Shown here piece by piece: positions 1-13,170 of a DNA stretch of 64,000 bases. The DNA is from Congeria kusceri (taxonomy: Eukaryota; Mollusca; Bivalvia; Myida; Dreissenidae): assembly GCA_027627225.1 (NCBI GenBank), contig CM051025.1:50528181-50592180 (forward strand), read 5' to 3'. Each line of letters starts with the position of its first letter. The stretch's first letter is position 1. Below the pieces are notes generated by a model. That model had not been told where the DNA came from. It did no database searches and saw nothing but the letters and a program-made list of their open reading frames with translations. The translations under genes were made by a program, and so were the position numbers.

Positions 1-2330
1 TTTGATGTGTCATTTAATCAGTACACACACTCATGTACGTAGTGGAAACGGAATCAATTCTTGACAATGAAATAAAAAAAACTGTATTTTAACGTTCGAT
101 TACTCTTCACAGCATGTATCAAAATTCGCTGTTATCACAGTTGTGTAAAATCCTCTTCTGCTCACGAAATAATCATTTTATATCAGCATGTTCCGTTCCG
201 TTAGTATATTCAAAATTAAGTGCACACATTGCCGTGCTATCAGAGACGGAATCCTCAGTTTCACGTTTCCATATTAAGCATATAGCATATCGGAAAAAAT
301 ATCCTACACTTTAGCCAAGGCAACCGTGTGATTTGAAACCCATGGGTGTTACACCATAATGCGGCATTTTCCAAGGAAGCGTACTTGATCTATCTCACCG
401 TAGTAAGGAATCATGTAAAACATTTGAATCCAGTCAGTGATCATCACCAAGTGTTCACTGGCCCATTTTCAACATTCCCGGTAAATGTCATGCAAACCCG
501 TTCATAACTATTTGTGTTGGTAACGAATATACAAACCAACGCGGACAACAACATAACTTTTTGGCGGAGGTAATAAGCGTTACTTGTAGCTAAGATAATC
601 AGCAAAGGTAAAGACGTGATTATTAAAAAAAAAAAACATTATATAAAAAACGTTTGATATTTGTTGTTGTTTGGTCATAAATTAGGCACTTGATAAACAT
701 CAATGGCGATGGTACATATAAATGATACTAACTGTCAACAAAATGTTCCACTAACAGTATTATTTCTTCTTTAGACGAGTAGTGACAGAGATATTTCCCA
801 TCCTATTGGCAATAGTAAACTAGTCAATCAAAAGTAGCCGCCGTACGAATGTTATGTAAAAGAATGTAATCGATGTCAAAAAGAGGGAACAGAAAGCGCG
901 TAATTAGGAAAAAATCTAAATCAATAAAACATAGCTTAAATTGTTCTGATTCATAAAATAATTTACACACCCAATCATTTTCTATTAACATGTGTGCGTC
1001 CAATTTGATACTAAGTCAGCTAGCTCTATTAAGCGATGTGTAAGCGAAATTAAATCATAAACAGTTCTCTTGCAGCTGTGCTAAAAGATATTTGTCACCA
1101 CAGGACTGAGTTTTGATCATCATTATTTAAAGTGTGACATTGCAATCACCTTCACATGTCACGTAGAGCAGATTGCCAGCATCTCCTGATACCATTAAAT
1201 TTATTATTGCATATTGTTCATTTAGTGTTCTCGCTATCAAGTAACACCATGCTGTTGCCACAGGCTTCAAATTAAATTTATGAGGCAGAAGGATACGGGT
1301 CATCGTGAATCGTGAGGAATTCTCTGTCTTTATCCTTTGTAGTAAAACAGATAAGTATACTTAATAATAAATGAAATATAAAAAAAGCATGTAGTCACAT
1401 GTCAGACAGAGAAAACACATTACAAATAATTACTGTGTACGCGTTATATATCTGTGTTCTACGGACAAAACCAATCGTTATGCAAACATTAGACCTAGCG
1501 GGTGTATAAAATAGAGTAACCACAACAATGTATGTTTTATATATCAACTGTTCTTATTGGCTTTGCTTAGTTATGTTTCAGTATTTGGTGACACATCACA
1601 GTTGGCATTAAACACATTTGTTTGTATATATTATTTACACTTAATATGTATTTAAATACAACGGTGTACTCAGTGTAATGTGAATTAACATAACAAACTG
1701 AAATATCTATTTTTACTTTATAAAAAGAGTCTATACTGATTGCAATGTATATAGAAATAAAGTTCAACACTGTTTGTATGTCAAACCTGTTTAGCACACG
1801 ACTTTCAAAACAATATCATTGAGTTATTGTCAATGGAAAATTATGAATACCATCAATCTATTTCTAGAACAATATGAAATCGTTGATGTTAGCGATGTGA
1901 AAATTATGTTATGTTCAGACTATGGTGTTCAAAATAAATATTTGAAATGTTTGTTCTAATTATGCTAACATAAACACTGAATTTTGCATCTGTTTTGCAA
2001 TGTTCTGTAATTAAATAATCGTTCTGCATTTTACCTTTCAACAAATTGTGGAGTTCAACTGATACTCAGCTCTAAAACAAATACCTTTAATCTAAATTAT
2101 AAATGTCATTGGTCTTCAACAATTAAAACGGATGACTGTCTGTTGATTCCCTTATATAGATCGGTGTATTGACTTGCATGTAATTGCGAAATCAAAAACG
2201 AAAAGGAACGATGTAATTGGAAACCGATATCAACATTGATTGTATTTCCAACCCGCACTGCTCTGTTGATCCCCGAACAACGCTTAAAACGATAAAATGC
2301 GGAGTTCAACATTGACTTATTCGAAACCTT
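1..2330. repeat. Segmental duplication, left copy (start of unit alpha)
   Basis: Nearly every base from 1 to about 2140 can be lined up with 61863-64000, with scattered substitutions and one 112 bp gap (1491-1602 is absent from the right copy). A more diverged copy of 1760-2330 lies at about 47350-47830 and again at 49070-49550, and a still more diverged forward copy of about 170-900 lies at 10380-11110. No protein gene is supported. The short ORFs (for example 114-314) are present in both copies only because the DNA is similar, and most of their differences change amino acids. The stretch is AT-rich intergenic sequence. Confidence 0.85.
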
Positions 2331-3998
2331 TTTTGTTCATACAATAACTGTACTTGACGAGATTTTGTCCCGACCCGGTGACACTAATTAACTGAGGGAC
2401 CATGTGTGTGTTACGCGGTGGCAATCATTCTGCAATATAAATACCATGTAATATACTCGGCAGATTAACTCGATCACGCTGACCAACAGTTAACAATCAT
2501 TTCAGCGCTCATACTGTAATGAAGCAATAAAATATAAAAAACGAGTTTACATCTCAAATTAGTGCATGCTTTTTGTTTCTAGTATAGATTAAAATCTGCC
2601 TTGTTGGAAAACATGGAATTTTGAATTGAAATACATTTGATTGTGTGTCTTTTTTAAATAACATTTGGGTTACCTTTGATAGCTACATTATAAACACTTT
2701 GATGTTTTAACAACAATGTGTTATGTGTTTGTGCTTGATATGCTTTCGAATGTATTTTCATATTTTCCAAACTTTGTTACATTTACCATCTTGTCGTTAT
2801 TTATTTGTGCACGTTTTACAATTCTTTTTAGTTAATTCAAAGTGAACAAGACAGAGGTGACAAAGAATATATTTATTAATATTTTGATTATAGTCTAGAT
2901 TTTCTGTTTTAAATTAGAGAAATGTAAAAGGTGTTTATTTGAATAATCATAATTTTACGATTTACTTATGTAATCAATAGCGTTTTTCGTTTCATTTTTA
3001 ATAACTGTATGTTGTTTTAAGGTGTTTTATTTCGTGGACACAATTAAGTATGTCCAATCTGATATAAGGCGCTAAAGAGCTCCATTTAAGAGTTTTCTAC
3101 TCATATACAAATGAAACAATTGCGTCAAATACACAAGTAAACGTAAACAGATTTTTATAGACCTTTCTTGTTTACTATCTCCACGTATTCTTGCTAAAAC
3201 TGATCCGACATAAAACGTTCCAGGAAAGTATTTGGACCACAACAATGCGTTCGGATTTTTTCGCCAATAAATTGTATTTCGCCAAAGATCTCATTTAGAT
3301 AATTGGAAACATGAAAGGATCTTACGGGATTTAACGAAATGATTATTATTGGATTTGTTTTCGGTTATTTATTGATCAGTCTTCTCGAAAAACTAGTTTT
3401 ATTTAGCATTGAGTTGTGATGTTCATCAATTGAAGTGTTTGACATATTAAAAGCGCGTCAACACATCAACTGACAAATAAATAATAAATTAATAATACAC
3501 ATGTAATTATAATTAATAAGAAAACTATGAACTACATTGTATATGTATGTGAATCTGTACAGAGGCGCAAAATATTTTGCAATAAATTTTACGACATAAA
3601 TAACTTTTATATTCAGTATGTACAAAGAAATATCGGTATAATTTAGCAAAAACAATGACGGAATCGTATTGAATGGATTTTTTAATATATATATATAGTG
3701 TATGAAAATTTGTTGTATATGTAGCAAACGTTGATGCAATCTCATGCTCGTGGGAATTTTATTTGTGTTTCTCATTAAACTATTACGATAAATGCGTTTT
3801 CTTTAGGAATGTTATATACAAGTACTACATACTACATGCTATATACACTTATCAGTTGATTATTATAATAATTATAAGAAGAAATGTTGGCATACTATAT
3901 ATAAAACAATAAATTGTGTCTCTGTCAAATACTATATCACACTCATAAATTGTTAAATTGTATTTACAATAACGTCTATAATTTTCCTTTATTGCTAG

Positions 3999-4790
3999 GT
4001 TCCCACTATCGTGCGATCCGTTACGAACGCAACGATTGGCCACTCGTAGATGATCGTTGTATTTCTCAGAGATTCGGCTTGGATACGATGTGATGCGAGT
4101 CCATACGTTTAAATACGATGTTTGCGCTCTGTTGAGATCTGGTCACGATTTGTCAATTACAGGTGTCACGATCTGTCACGGTCTGATCTCCAGTTTAGAT
4201 ACGATGACATACGTTTGTTGGGATTGTTTCGATCGAGTTCACGATTGGGTCTCAATAACACACGATTATCAAGATCGGGTTTCCCGAATTAGGACGTTCT
4301 TGTTCGTACAGATAAGTTCCAATAAATGCGCTCCTTTACGATAGGATACAATTGCGCTCGCGATGTCTTTCACGATCATGATTGATGCAGATAACGATTT
4401 GAGCAACGACTGGACCCGACTGATATGAATACAGACTGACTGACTATTGACTTCATTATTTTTTGAGATCGCAACACATCTTAACAGAGCCTGATGTTTT
4501 TTCTTGTCTACGATCGATCCAGATTACCACGATTTGGATACACGATTAGATACGATTTGTCGCGCTTTGATACGATGCAATAAGATCTGATACGATGATC
4601 CCGATGGACAATTGATCGCAGTTGATCGTGTTAATCGTAAAGAATTTTTGAAGCGTTCAACATTTTTCTACGATTAACACGATTTTCACGACTGACATCA
4701 AGATCTGACAAGATCTGATAGGATCACCACAATTGGTCCACGACTAAGACCACGATTTCAATCGTGACGCGAATCGTGATATTGGGAACA
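3999..4790. mobile_element. TIR-bounded non-autonomous element rich in 'acgat'
   Basis: The ends form an imperfect inverted repeat of about 28 bp: the left end begins gttcccactatcgtgcgat and the reverse complement of the right end begins gttcccaatatcacgatt. The interior is strikingly repetitive in short 'tacgat', 'cacgatt' and 'gatctg' words on both strands, unlike the AT-rich flanks. The duplicate locus at about 56345-56370 runs straight from the left flank to the right flank without this segment, so it behaves as an insertion. No transposase ORF is present; the 95-codon ORF at 4057-4344 is made of the repeated words. Superfamily is not determined, and no clear target-site duplication was seen. 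Confidence 0.6.
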
Positions 4791-6894
4791 TAACAACATA
4801 ACCGTTTTCAGAAATTAAGAAAATGCATTATAAACCAATAATATGATTATAGTTGTATTGGCAGCAGCGGTCCAATTATGCCCAATGTCGTGAAATACGA
4901 CGAGCAAGAACGTCAATCGCATGCCTCCAACTACATAAATTTAAATATTCATTTAAAATACAATATACTTTGATGATAATGAACAGTAATTTCTATTTTA
5001 TTAGCCTATTAAAAGGATTTCATTTGCTATTCAACAATTTAACACTTACATTAACGATATAGTCTTCAACGTTTCGCAATAATATCGCAGTAGCACGTAC
5101 CTCATCGTTCAAGTGTGTTAAATCTAGTTGCTCTGTATTGCATAAACATTGGATGACAACAATTTCTTTTGCATCTGCTTCTTACAAAGGTAGCTTATGT
5201 CTTTCATAAATGATCGGATCGTCATTTTAAGTAGTGTGGGTTTCCGTTGGCGTGCAACGTGAGCCAATTTACATAATGAATAATTTCCACTTGAAGGTAA
5301 CGATTACATAAAATCTAGTACACTTTGCGTACACTGTTTTATTAATTCAGGGAATAACTCTTATTTAAATTTCAATTAGCAGCAATTCAACATGCATAGG
5401 AAAGTATCGAGTATAACATGTTTTGGAATATATAATACGTCATGTAGTATTCAAACTTTTATAACAAGTACGGTTTTAAGTAAATTGATGATAAAACTCT
5501 GGTCCAAAATGTGTTTTTAGGTCCAAATTTATAAGTGTATTCACATGTACAAATATGTTAATCATTATTTAGAAATGAAGTAGGCATGGGATCTCTGAAG
5601 CTGCAGGACACAAATAAATCGATGAAAATACAAAACAATACATGTAATACGAGATTGCAATAATAACCATATCGCAAGTAAAAGATGTTCAAATCGGCGT
5701 TAAACTCCCAAACTGTTCTAGTAAACGCATGTTTTAAACAAAATATAACATTATTGTGTATGTGTTTATCTTTAACATACAGGCTTTTATAATTATTAAA
5801 TGTAACGTTTCAAATTATCAAAACTATTTATAAAATCGTATAAAACTATCGTTTATATTGTAATTTATATATTATACTGATTCTACTGCAAAAGTGTATT
5901 ATTTTAATACCATAGATGTCGTGCGCAAATAAGTGCAAAATAATAACTGACACTTTCTTGAACATTTTTATACCTGTTGCTTTGGCAACATTGATTCCAA
6001 TGAGCTACTAATTTTACTGTATATGGTATTTATTTTATCTCAGATTCCGAACGATGTTACAAATTATCAGGAGGGATGTGGCTTACTTTATATCTCACAA
6101 CATGCAATTTAGTCGTGAAAATCAAATTAATGTCAGTTTGAAATACATGTACAACATATTGCCATCATTAACTACGTCATATTATGTGCAATTAATAGTC
6201 ATTAATTAGTTATTCCAATCGCATAAACCTGCGTACAAAATGTAGTGTTAAAACTGGTTTACTGCTTCTCTGGCTAACTGCGGTGAAAGAAAGCATTTGT
6301 ACGAACACAAGTGGTCAGTTGTTAAATTCAGAATTCACAATTTTTCAGTTACTATTGATTACATCACAGCTCAGTTAACAATTGGCTATTTAAACATCAC
6401 GTTTATGACCGTAATGTTACCCTGTACTTATGTGACTTGGTATAGTTTAACACAGATAAAATGACATTGAATAAAACAAAAGCAAAAATGTATGGAACTG
6501 TCAATAACATCGATTAAACTAATGATTTATTACAACATTTATGGACGCACATTGAAAAGCCTTATGTGGTATTCAGCATGGATTTGTTAATATTTCAAAT
6601 CAATGCAAGCAAAATAAACTGTTTACAATGAAAAGCTGCATATATACTCAAGTATAAGGGAGTCTTCGTTCACTCATTTCTCATTTGTTTACTTAATGTT
6701 TTGTTAGCTCAAAAGGTACAGCATAGCACATTGTCTTTTGTTCGATAACTGTTCGATAACTATTAACACAACCTAGATAATCCACAACTACCTCATAACA
6801 TCATATAAACAAAATTGGAGCGATGCATTTGGTGTTAGTCGATATCGGTGGAGTATTTAAATTCTCTACGAGGGATGATACAAAAATTCGTAGA

Positions 6895-7018
6895 TTCCTC
6901 GTAACGGATGCTCATGAGTTTGTTCAATTCCGCTGGCATGAAGTACAAAGACAGCATTTCTTTTGATCGCGTTCCTCGGAACGTGTTATGCACATTTGTC
7001 ATGAAACCGGAACCCATT
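6895..7018 (-). other. Conserved island between alpha and beta units, possible small exon
   Basis: About 110 bp here match 59088-59205 at roughly 90 percent, well above the surrounding alpha/beta similarity. On the minus strand both copies stay open and give a related peptide with the shared core GTRSKEMLSLYF followed by AE, K and LMSI. The left copy lies in a 60-codon ORF (6835-7017), the right one in an 86-codon ORF (59076-59336). I do not recognise the peptide. A short exon, a conserved regulatory element or a transposon remnant are all possible. Plus-strand frames across the same island are not preserved between copies. Confidence 0.25.
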
Positions 7019-7170
7019 TAAATAAAATAAGGTGAAGTCAGCAAAATGCTGACATACGTTGAGAAATAAAATGGTATTGTTAGAGAAATAATGTCTGTAA
7101 TCTTAATTGTCATTTGGAATGTAGCTCTATTTTAAGATAAAAATTGTATGTCTGTATATTGTGTGTTGAA

Positions 7171-7260
7171 TAATATGGTACACGTACATGAAATCGATGT
7201 ACATACTTCTTCTACTAATATGGTACACGTACATGAAATCGATGTACATACTTCTTCTAC
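7171..7260. repeat. Perfect 45 bp tandem duplication (2 copies)
   Basis: The block beginning taatatggtacacgtacatg occurs at 7171 and again at 7216 with no difference. The corresponding beta sequence near 59535 has only one, degraded version. It contains the short palindrome-like string acatgaaatcgatgtacat. Confidence 0.85.
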
Positions 7261-8710
7261 TAATAAGCATTAGATTGGTTGATTTTAATGAAGAAGATTT
7301 TATATGATTTTAAATTAACTTCAAAGTGTTAACTGTTTCGTAACTGTACACACACACAAATGACCTTGTGTGGCATTAACATTATATCGCGTACGTTCTT
7401 ACAAGAATGTTAATAGATTACAAAAGATATTTGCAAAAAAATATATCGATGTAAAATTCTGAATTTAATTCCTCTATAGTTCATGTACGCGTGTTTGTCC
7501 TGCACCTAAAAAATACAATGATTGTACAAAGTTAGTGCAGACATACAAACAGTCAAATATAATACAACATGCTTCGAATGTCATGCGACTATCGAAGATA
7601 TCCAATTTTAACTAAATGTATGAGAAATGAGTGCATACTATTTTCATAGTTCGTATAAGCATGGATATAAATAGCGAATGCATTTGTATGAGGATTCTGT
7701 TTCAATAATTCTCATATAACATTAAAATCATAGAAATTACATTTTATTTTTGTTTGTTACTATTCATGCTGTAAGATAAGCGATTCTTAAAATTAATTTT
7801 TCCACAACAACACGTTATTGGTATATTATTTTGAGCATAGAAGAAAACAATTCTGTTTTGATTTTTGAGCAAATCTTTGTCATTATTCGTTATACAATGA
7901 ATAAAAAGATCTGTTTGCAATAGCTATCGGTTAACATTACCTGTTATAATATGTTCGGGAAGATTATGACAAAACAAGTTTAACTTAACAATTTCTGGAG
8001 GTGCTACAAATTAATCTGTAAATCAACGTACATGTAACAAGGATGGATTCGACGACCATTCAAGTAATTAATTTCACTGTAAAAGACTACATGATTAAAA
8101 CTTTATTAATAGTTGATCATTATTTTCCTGTTTAAAGCGATTTTGTTTGTACTTTCAGCCGAGATATGCTCTGTTGCTTTTGTGAATAATTGTGGTTTAA
8201 CTCCTTTTATTTATTTTAATGTCAGTGTTATTATATATATCGAGCTTTACTAAGTCTATTTAGGTCATCTTATATACTGCTATGGTACACAAAGTATTTA
8301 ACGGGATTGGTTTTATCAATACAATTTAATTAACCAGATTCCTGTCTGGGCCATAGAAGACATAAAAGGGTCTTTCTCGCCATTTTCAGACAATCCTATA
8401 CCATGTTCTAGGATTTAGTATTTCCTATTAAATAAAACGCCTTAATAATGGGAGTTGACCAGCTGGGAACTGATAAAGAATTAGTGTTATCTTTAATTAT
8501 AACTATTGTCATTTATGTTATTGCATATGACTTTATTAAAGATGCATGCAATTATTGTAATCATTCTTCATGTTCTTGTACTGGTGATTGAACTGAGGTA
8601 TATGTTTGTATTACAAACGCATGTATTTTGTTTACTCATATATACATATATATGTTAATGACGATGAGTTTGTATAGGCTTAAGTCGGACACAAGCTATT
8701 CTATAATATT

Positions 8711-8780
8711 CTATTGTATTCTATTGTATTCTATTGTATTCTATTGTATTCTATTGTATTCTATTGTATTCTATTGTATT
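8711..8780. repeat. Decamer microsatellite (ctattgtatt)n
   Basis: Seven perfect copies of the 10 bp unit ctattgtatt, with a degenerate start at 8698. Two overlapping ORFs across it translate the repeat and are not genes. Confidence 0.95.
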
Positions 8781-9584
8781 CTATCAATTCCAAATGTGAA
8801 ATTGACAATATACAGATACAAAGAGCAAAGCCGTGTTTGTTTTTTGTCAAATACTCTTTTAATATTTGTATAACGGAAAACCGTGAATCTATAACATCGA
8901 TTTGTACTTGTTAACACCACTTTTTATTACTGGTTTTCGCGTACTTATTTTGAATCCGAGAAGAGAGATTATTATCTCTATTTAACTTAAAAAGGTGCAG
9001 AGTTACATTGATTAGTCAAAGTCAAACAATGCATTTAACTGACTTGTGAACACGATTTCTGAGCCGATTACAGCCCGTATACAATAGCTACCGATCACAC
9101 ACAAAGGTTTATACATTGATATGTTCATATACAACCAATACATAGCATTAACAATAATACATTGTGTACCCTATATGTATATATTTTAATAACAGGCAGA
9201 TTAGTTGTTATACAGGAAGTGAATGCCAATCAAAGACATTGACGATACGATTGTGTATGTGTGAGCCGCTTCGTATTTTTTAGCGGCACATACATATTCA
9301 TTCTTACTTTGATTCAATAGATTTGACATGTATTTATGTCCCACAGAGCGCAATAATTGCACAAACGTTTGCATCATTTGTTTTAACTACTGTTTGGTAT
9401 GGATGAGTCCTGTTCTAGTTTTAAAATCGTGTGTTTTGTATTGCAATGTCTTAAACAGTAAAGGAAGCTGTTATATGAATAATTCTTATTTAACAAAAGG
9501 AACCACTTTTTCATTTAACATCGCATAAAACATTGTATTGACAATTTAAGTGACTTTAACAATGTTCTTCTCATGAACGAGAGA

Positions 9585-9857
9585 TACAATGCGGCGCGTT
9601 GTGAGAAAACCGGTCTTAATGCATGTGCGTAAAGTGTCGTCCCGGATTAGCCTGTGCAGTCCGCACAGGCTAATCCGGGACGGTACTTTCCGCTTTTATG
9701 GTATTTTCTGTTTCAAGGAAGTCTCTTCTAAACATAAATCCACTGTAGGCGGAAAGTGCCGTCCTGGATTAGCCTGTGCGGACTGCACAGGCTAATTCGG
9801 GACGACACTTTACGCACATGCATTAAGACCGTTTTTTCCAGAACGCGCCTCAATGTA
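9585..9857. mobile_element. Tc1/mariner-like MITE with nested GC-rich palindromes
   Basis: A 273 bp element bounded by TA on both sides (9585-9586 and 9856-9857). The terminal inverted repeats begin CAATGCGGCGCGTT on the left and, reverse-complemented, CATTGAGGCGCGTT on the right; they continue for about 80 bp. Each arm contains its own near-perfect palindrome built on attagcctgtgcagtccgca, so the element is a double hairpin. It encodes no transposase, and the 68-codon ORF through it is incidental. TA flanks and long TIRs fit a non-autonomous Tc1/mariner derivative. I recall closely similar sequences as dispersed repeats in bivalves, which I cannot check here. Confidence 0.85.
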
Positions 9858-10379
9858 GTTTAAGAAAGTAATGCATGCGATAACGCCATCAATAATATAA
9901 AAGATAAAAAAGAAAAGAACTTATTTTAAGGATCGTTATCACGGAAATTAAAATAATGCACACTACGAATACACACGATCTCTTTGTCATTGTTATTGGA
10001 AACCTCTCAATAAATAACTGAGATTTTTGTGATGGTAATATAATTGTCAATTCCACGCACTCACCACATTTTAAAACATTTTATTGACTGTGTATGGACC
10101 GCATAATAGAGTACTGAAGTCATAGAATGCCCTACATCCCAAGATTAATACCATTCGAAAGGTTTCCACATCAGCCTTGGTTTTTAAACAAATTTCAAAC
10201 GTTCAAAAAAAAAAGAAACATATTGACGCACATCCAAAGATAAATGTTCGTTTGACTGGTTTCAAAAGAGGACTTGGTATATCAAACAATAAACTTATTC
10301 GCAAAATAGCAGCCATACTGCTTATCGCTAGAATGGCATTTATCATAAACAAACTACACTGATGTAGTATCCTCTATGA

Positions 10380-11110
10380 AAGAACTACCATATTATATCA
10401 GCATCTTTAAATTATGGTTTCATATCCACAATAAAGTGCACACATAAATTTGCAACCAATGATCGAAACATATGCTCCACGTTGTCGTATTTTGCACATG
10501 TCGTGTACTACACTATTGGAAAAGCACTCGGAGAGCTCGAACATTCGCAAGAAAGTACATTCCCCAATGCGCTGTGCAATTAAAGAGTTGTACCACATAA
10601 TGCGAAATATGCCTGAATAATATCTCCCAATCTAAAAAGAATCATCTTAAAACATAATGGATCCAGATAGTTATCACCACCAAATTCGTATCATTTGTTC
10701 ATTAGCTCATTTCCAATATGTCCAGTAACTTTTATGCAAATCCGTTTTGCTTACAATCAAACCAACATACAAATCAAGGCCGACAAACCATAACCGCCGT
10801 GGAGGAGGCAATAATCGTTACCTTTGGTAAAGATTACTTTGTATGTGTATTGCCAAGTGTAAAGACGGATTTATTGAAAATAATACACCAGCAACATAAT
10901 TTATATAAGAACATTGATCAGTGGTTGTTGTTTTCAGTACCAAAACTTAGGACAAAAATGAATAGAAGCGAACGGAATGGTTCACAACATGGACCGCAAC
11001 ATTAATTATTATAACTTAGACGACTAATGACAAATATATTGCTTTTGCGTTTCCTGCTGGCCAGTGCGACAAGAACTGGTAATGAAGAAAGCAACTAAAT
11101 TAATTAACTA
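10380..11110. repeat. Diverged forward copy of the start of unit alpha
   Basis: Sequence from 10395 ('atatcagcat') to about 11100 follows 182-900 in the same order and orientation: the 'aagtgcacaca' block, 'atgcaaa(t/c)ccgtt', 'caaaccaac', 'aggcaataatcgtta' and 'taaagacg'. It implies an ancient tandem repeat of the alpha unit with a period near 10.2 kb. The 95-codon ORF at 10718-11005 falls in it but has no counterpart in the other copies and is not called as a gene. Confidence 0.6.
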
Positions 11111-11629
11111 TCGCTTAAAATGTCGTGTTTTGTAAGAGTTACATATCTGAATGGAACTTGACTATTTGACGTGTTTTGTGCTTGTGTTGTATTTGCTTCT
11201 AATGTACTGCATTTTAAGACAACTGATAACTTCTGACTTACTAACCAGTACTGGCGATGTAGTTTCATAAAAATGTTAGTACACAAAATAATGAAACAGT
11301 TTTTGCAATATTATTGCTTGAACGTGTTTTTATTTTCACGTTTAAAATGTGTTTTTAAAACATGTCCGGTATGGAAACGTTTCGAACTATATTTCGAACT
11401 ATATTAGGCTTGGGATGAGCGTATATGATTATGTTCTATTCTATCGTTTGAAATTGGTTTGTAAACCAGGTTCGCTGTGGAACACATTTCGAAGAACGAT
11501 ATTCATCTTGTGATGTGCGGAAATCTTTGTCATTAATCTAATAAGCGGCCCACACACACATGCAACTGTATGGTCAGCGCGTGCAATTGACAATAATATT
11601 AACATATCAGAAATCACATAAATTTAGCG

Positions 11630-13140
11630 ACAAGTTGTCGACAATGACAAAGAGATCGTGTATGTTCAATAAGAGTTTACCCTATTTAATTTCCTTGATA
11701 AAAATCCTGTTTTGCAGTGTGTGACAAAAACAAATGACAAATAACTGATTCAAAATACTTGACCTACGTGCATGTGCCGCTAATCAATGGTAGTATCAAT
11801 GTTTAGGGGCTGTAATAGGCTCAGAAATCGTGATTAAAGGTTAGTTAAATGCAGTGGGATTGATTTCACTGAGACTTATCAGTGCAACTCTGCACACAGT
11901 ACTCACAGTTACAATAGAGATAATAATCTTTCTAATTGAATTCAACTCACATCACAGTGCGCGGTAATAAAAACGTGGCGTTAACAAGTTCAACAACGAT
12001 TTTATAGATTGGTGTCAACAAACACGGCGTGTATATATATTGTTTCGTATTTGGTGACATATAACATTTGGAATTAATACAATGGACTGCTGATAAATTA
12101 CCGCGTCACATTGTACAATAATCGCATGTATCTTTTATAAAGCATTACGCAATTACGTGAATAGAGAGAGTTGAAATTAAACATAATATAAGCTGAAGGC
12201 TTTGACAGTTGCTAGTAAATAATTAAGATATTATATTTAATTGGAAATACTAAATACTTAAACATGGCACCGGATTGTCTGGAAATTGCGAGAAAGACCC
12301 TTTCATGTTTTCTACAGCCAATCATGAATCTGGCTTATTAAATTGTATTGATAAATCCAATCCTGTTAAATACTTTGTGTGTCATAGCCCTATATCCAAT
12401 TACCTAAATACTTGAAATATGTTATAAGACTGAAAAAGTAATATTAGAAACCCAGACACAGTTATAGAAAATGCAACGCAAAAAACACAATTGTTTAAAG
12501 TGGGAAACTACAATGGAATATAAATTGAGCTAATTTGTGAGCAAAAACTTATGCCTGTATAGCTCTTTACCAAAGAAAATAATTATCGGAATCAATAATT
12601 GTTAGGAAAGTTCCGAAATTATGTGGTACCACCATAAGATATTACGGTTATTGTAACAGTCTCCTTGAACATATAATAACAGCTGATTTAAACTACAATT
12701 AAATGCAATTCATGTTTATTAAACACACTAGAGACTTATCAGTACGAAGTTTTACACAACTCTACAAACATAATTGTTGTTCTACAAATAAGAATAACGT
12801 TTTGTGGCATCGCATTACTTATATATCACACATAGTAATAAACAAAACAAAATATCGTTTTTATGTTTTTATGTTATATGATACCTATATAAGCATCATC
12901 TTCAGACGCAATTTATATCCATGCTTAACGGAAAAGTATGAACTTATGTACTGTTATGTATGCCATTGGCCATGTATGTGTCATTTTTCATTGAATTGAA
13001 ATTAGACATCTTCTATAGCCGCATGACAGCCAAGGCATATTTGTCATATTTAATAGTTAGTATGTCTGTATGAAATTTGTATAATCATTGCATTTTTAGG
13101 TGCAGGTCGAACACCGTACTCGAACTATAGAGAAATTAAA
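11630..13140. repeat. Right arm of the large inverted repeat
   Basis: This is the reverse-complement counterpart of 7440-10020, shorter because it lacks the MITE and other segments. It ends about 30 bp before the 70 bp satellite. The 98-codon ORF at 12703-12999 lies in it, shows no recognisable domain and has no preserved counterpart. No gene is supported. Confidence 0.6.
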
Positions 13141-13170
13141 TTGAGCAGTTGCAATAAATGTATTTTCTTA

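Larger units (their letters stand above)
2331..8500. repeat. Unit alpha body, diverged copy of 49560-61040
   Basis: This intergenic stretch aligns piecewise with 49560-51530 and 55925-61040. Anchors include the 'cccgacccggtgacactaatta' block (2372 and 49596), the 'gcgttttcttt' block (3793 and 56164), the 'cagattcctg' block (8337 and about 60924) and the small island at 6900-7020. The two copies differ mainly by insertions: 3999-4790 is present only here, and 51530-55927 only in the other copy. Outside those insertions I see no gene, RNA gene or long ORF with protein-like composition. Confidence 0.7.
7440..10020. repeat. Left arm of a large inverted repeat (partner 11630-13140)
   Basis: Reverse-complement matches to 11630-13140 are visible at several anchors: 7450-7530 with 13070-13130, 8281-8430 with 12245-12390, 8915-8975 with 11925-11985, 9050-9080 with 11810-11840, and 9965-10000 with about 11640-11670. 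Similarity is patchy, so the inversion is old. The MITE at 9585-9857 sits only in this arm. No gene is supported. Confidence 0.65.

Noticed and set aside
114..314. 66-codon ORF also present at 61976-62176
   Set aside because: Shared because of the recent duplication. Differences between copies are mostly amino-acid changing and no domain is seen.
4057..4344. 95-codon ORF
   Set aside because: Lies inside the 'acgat' TIR element and is composed of its repeated words.
6823..6966. Plus-strand 46-codon ORF starting MHLVLVDIGG
   Set aside because: The frame breaks early in the beta copy (stop after 12 codons), so it is not preserved.
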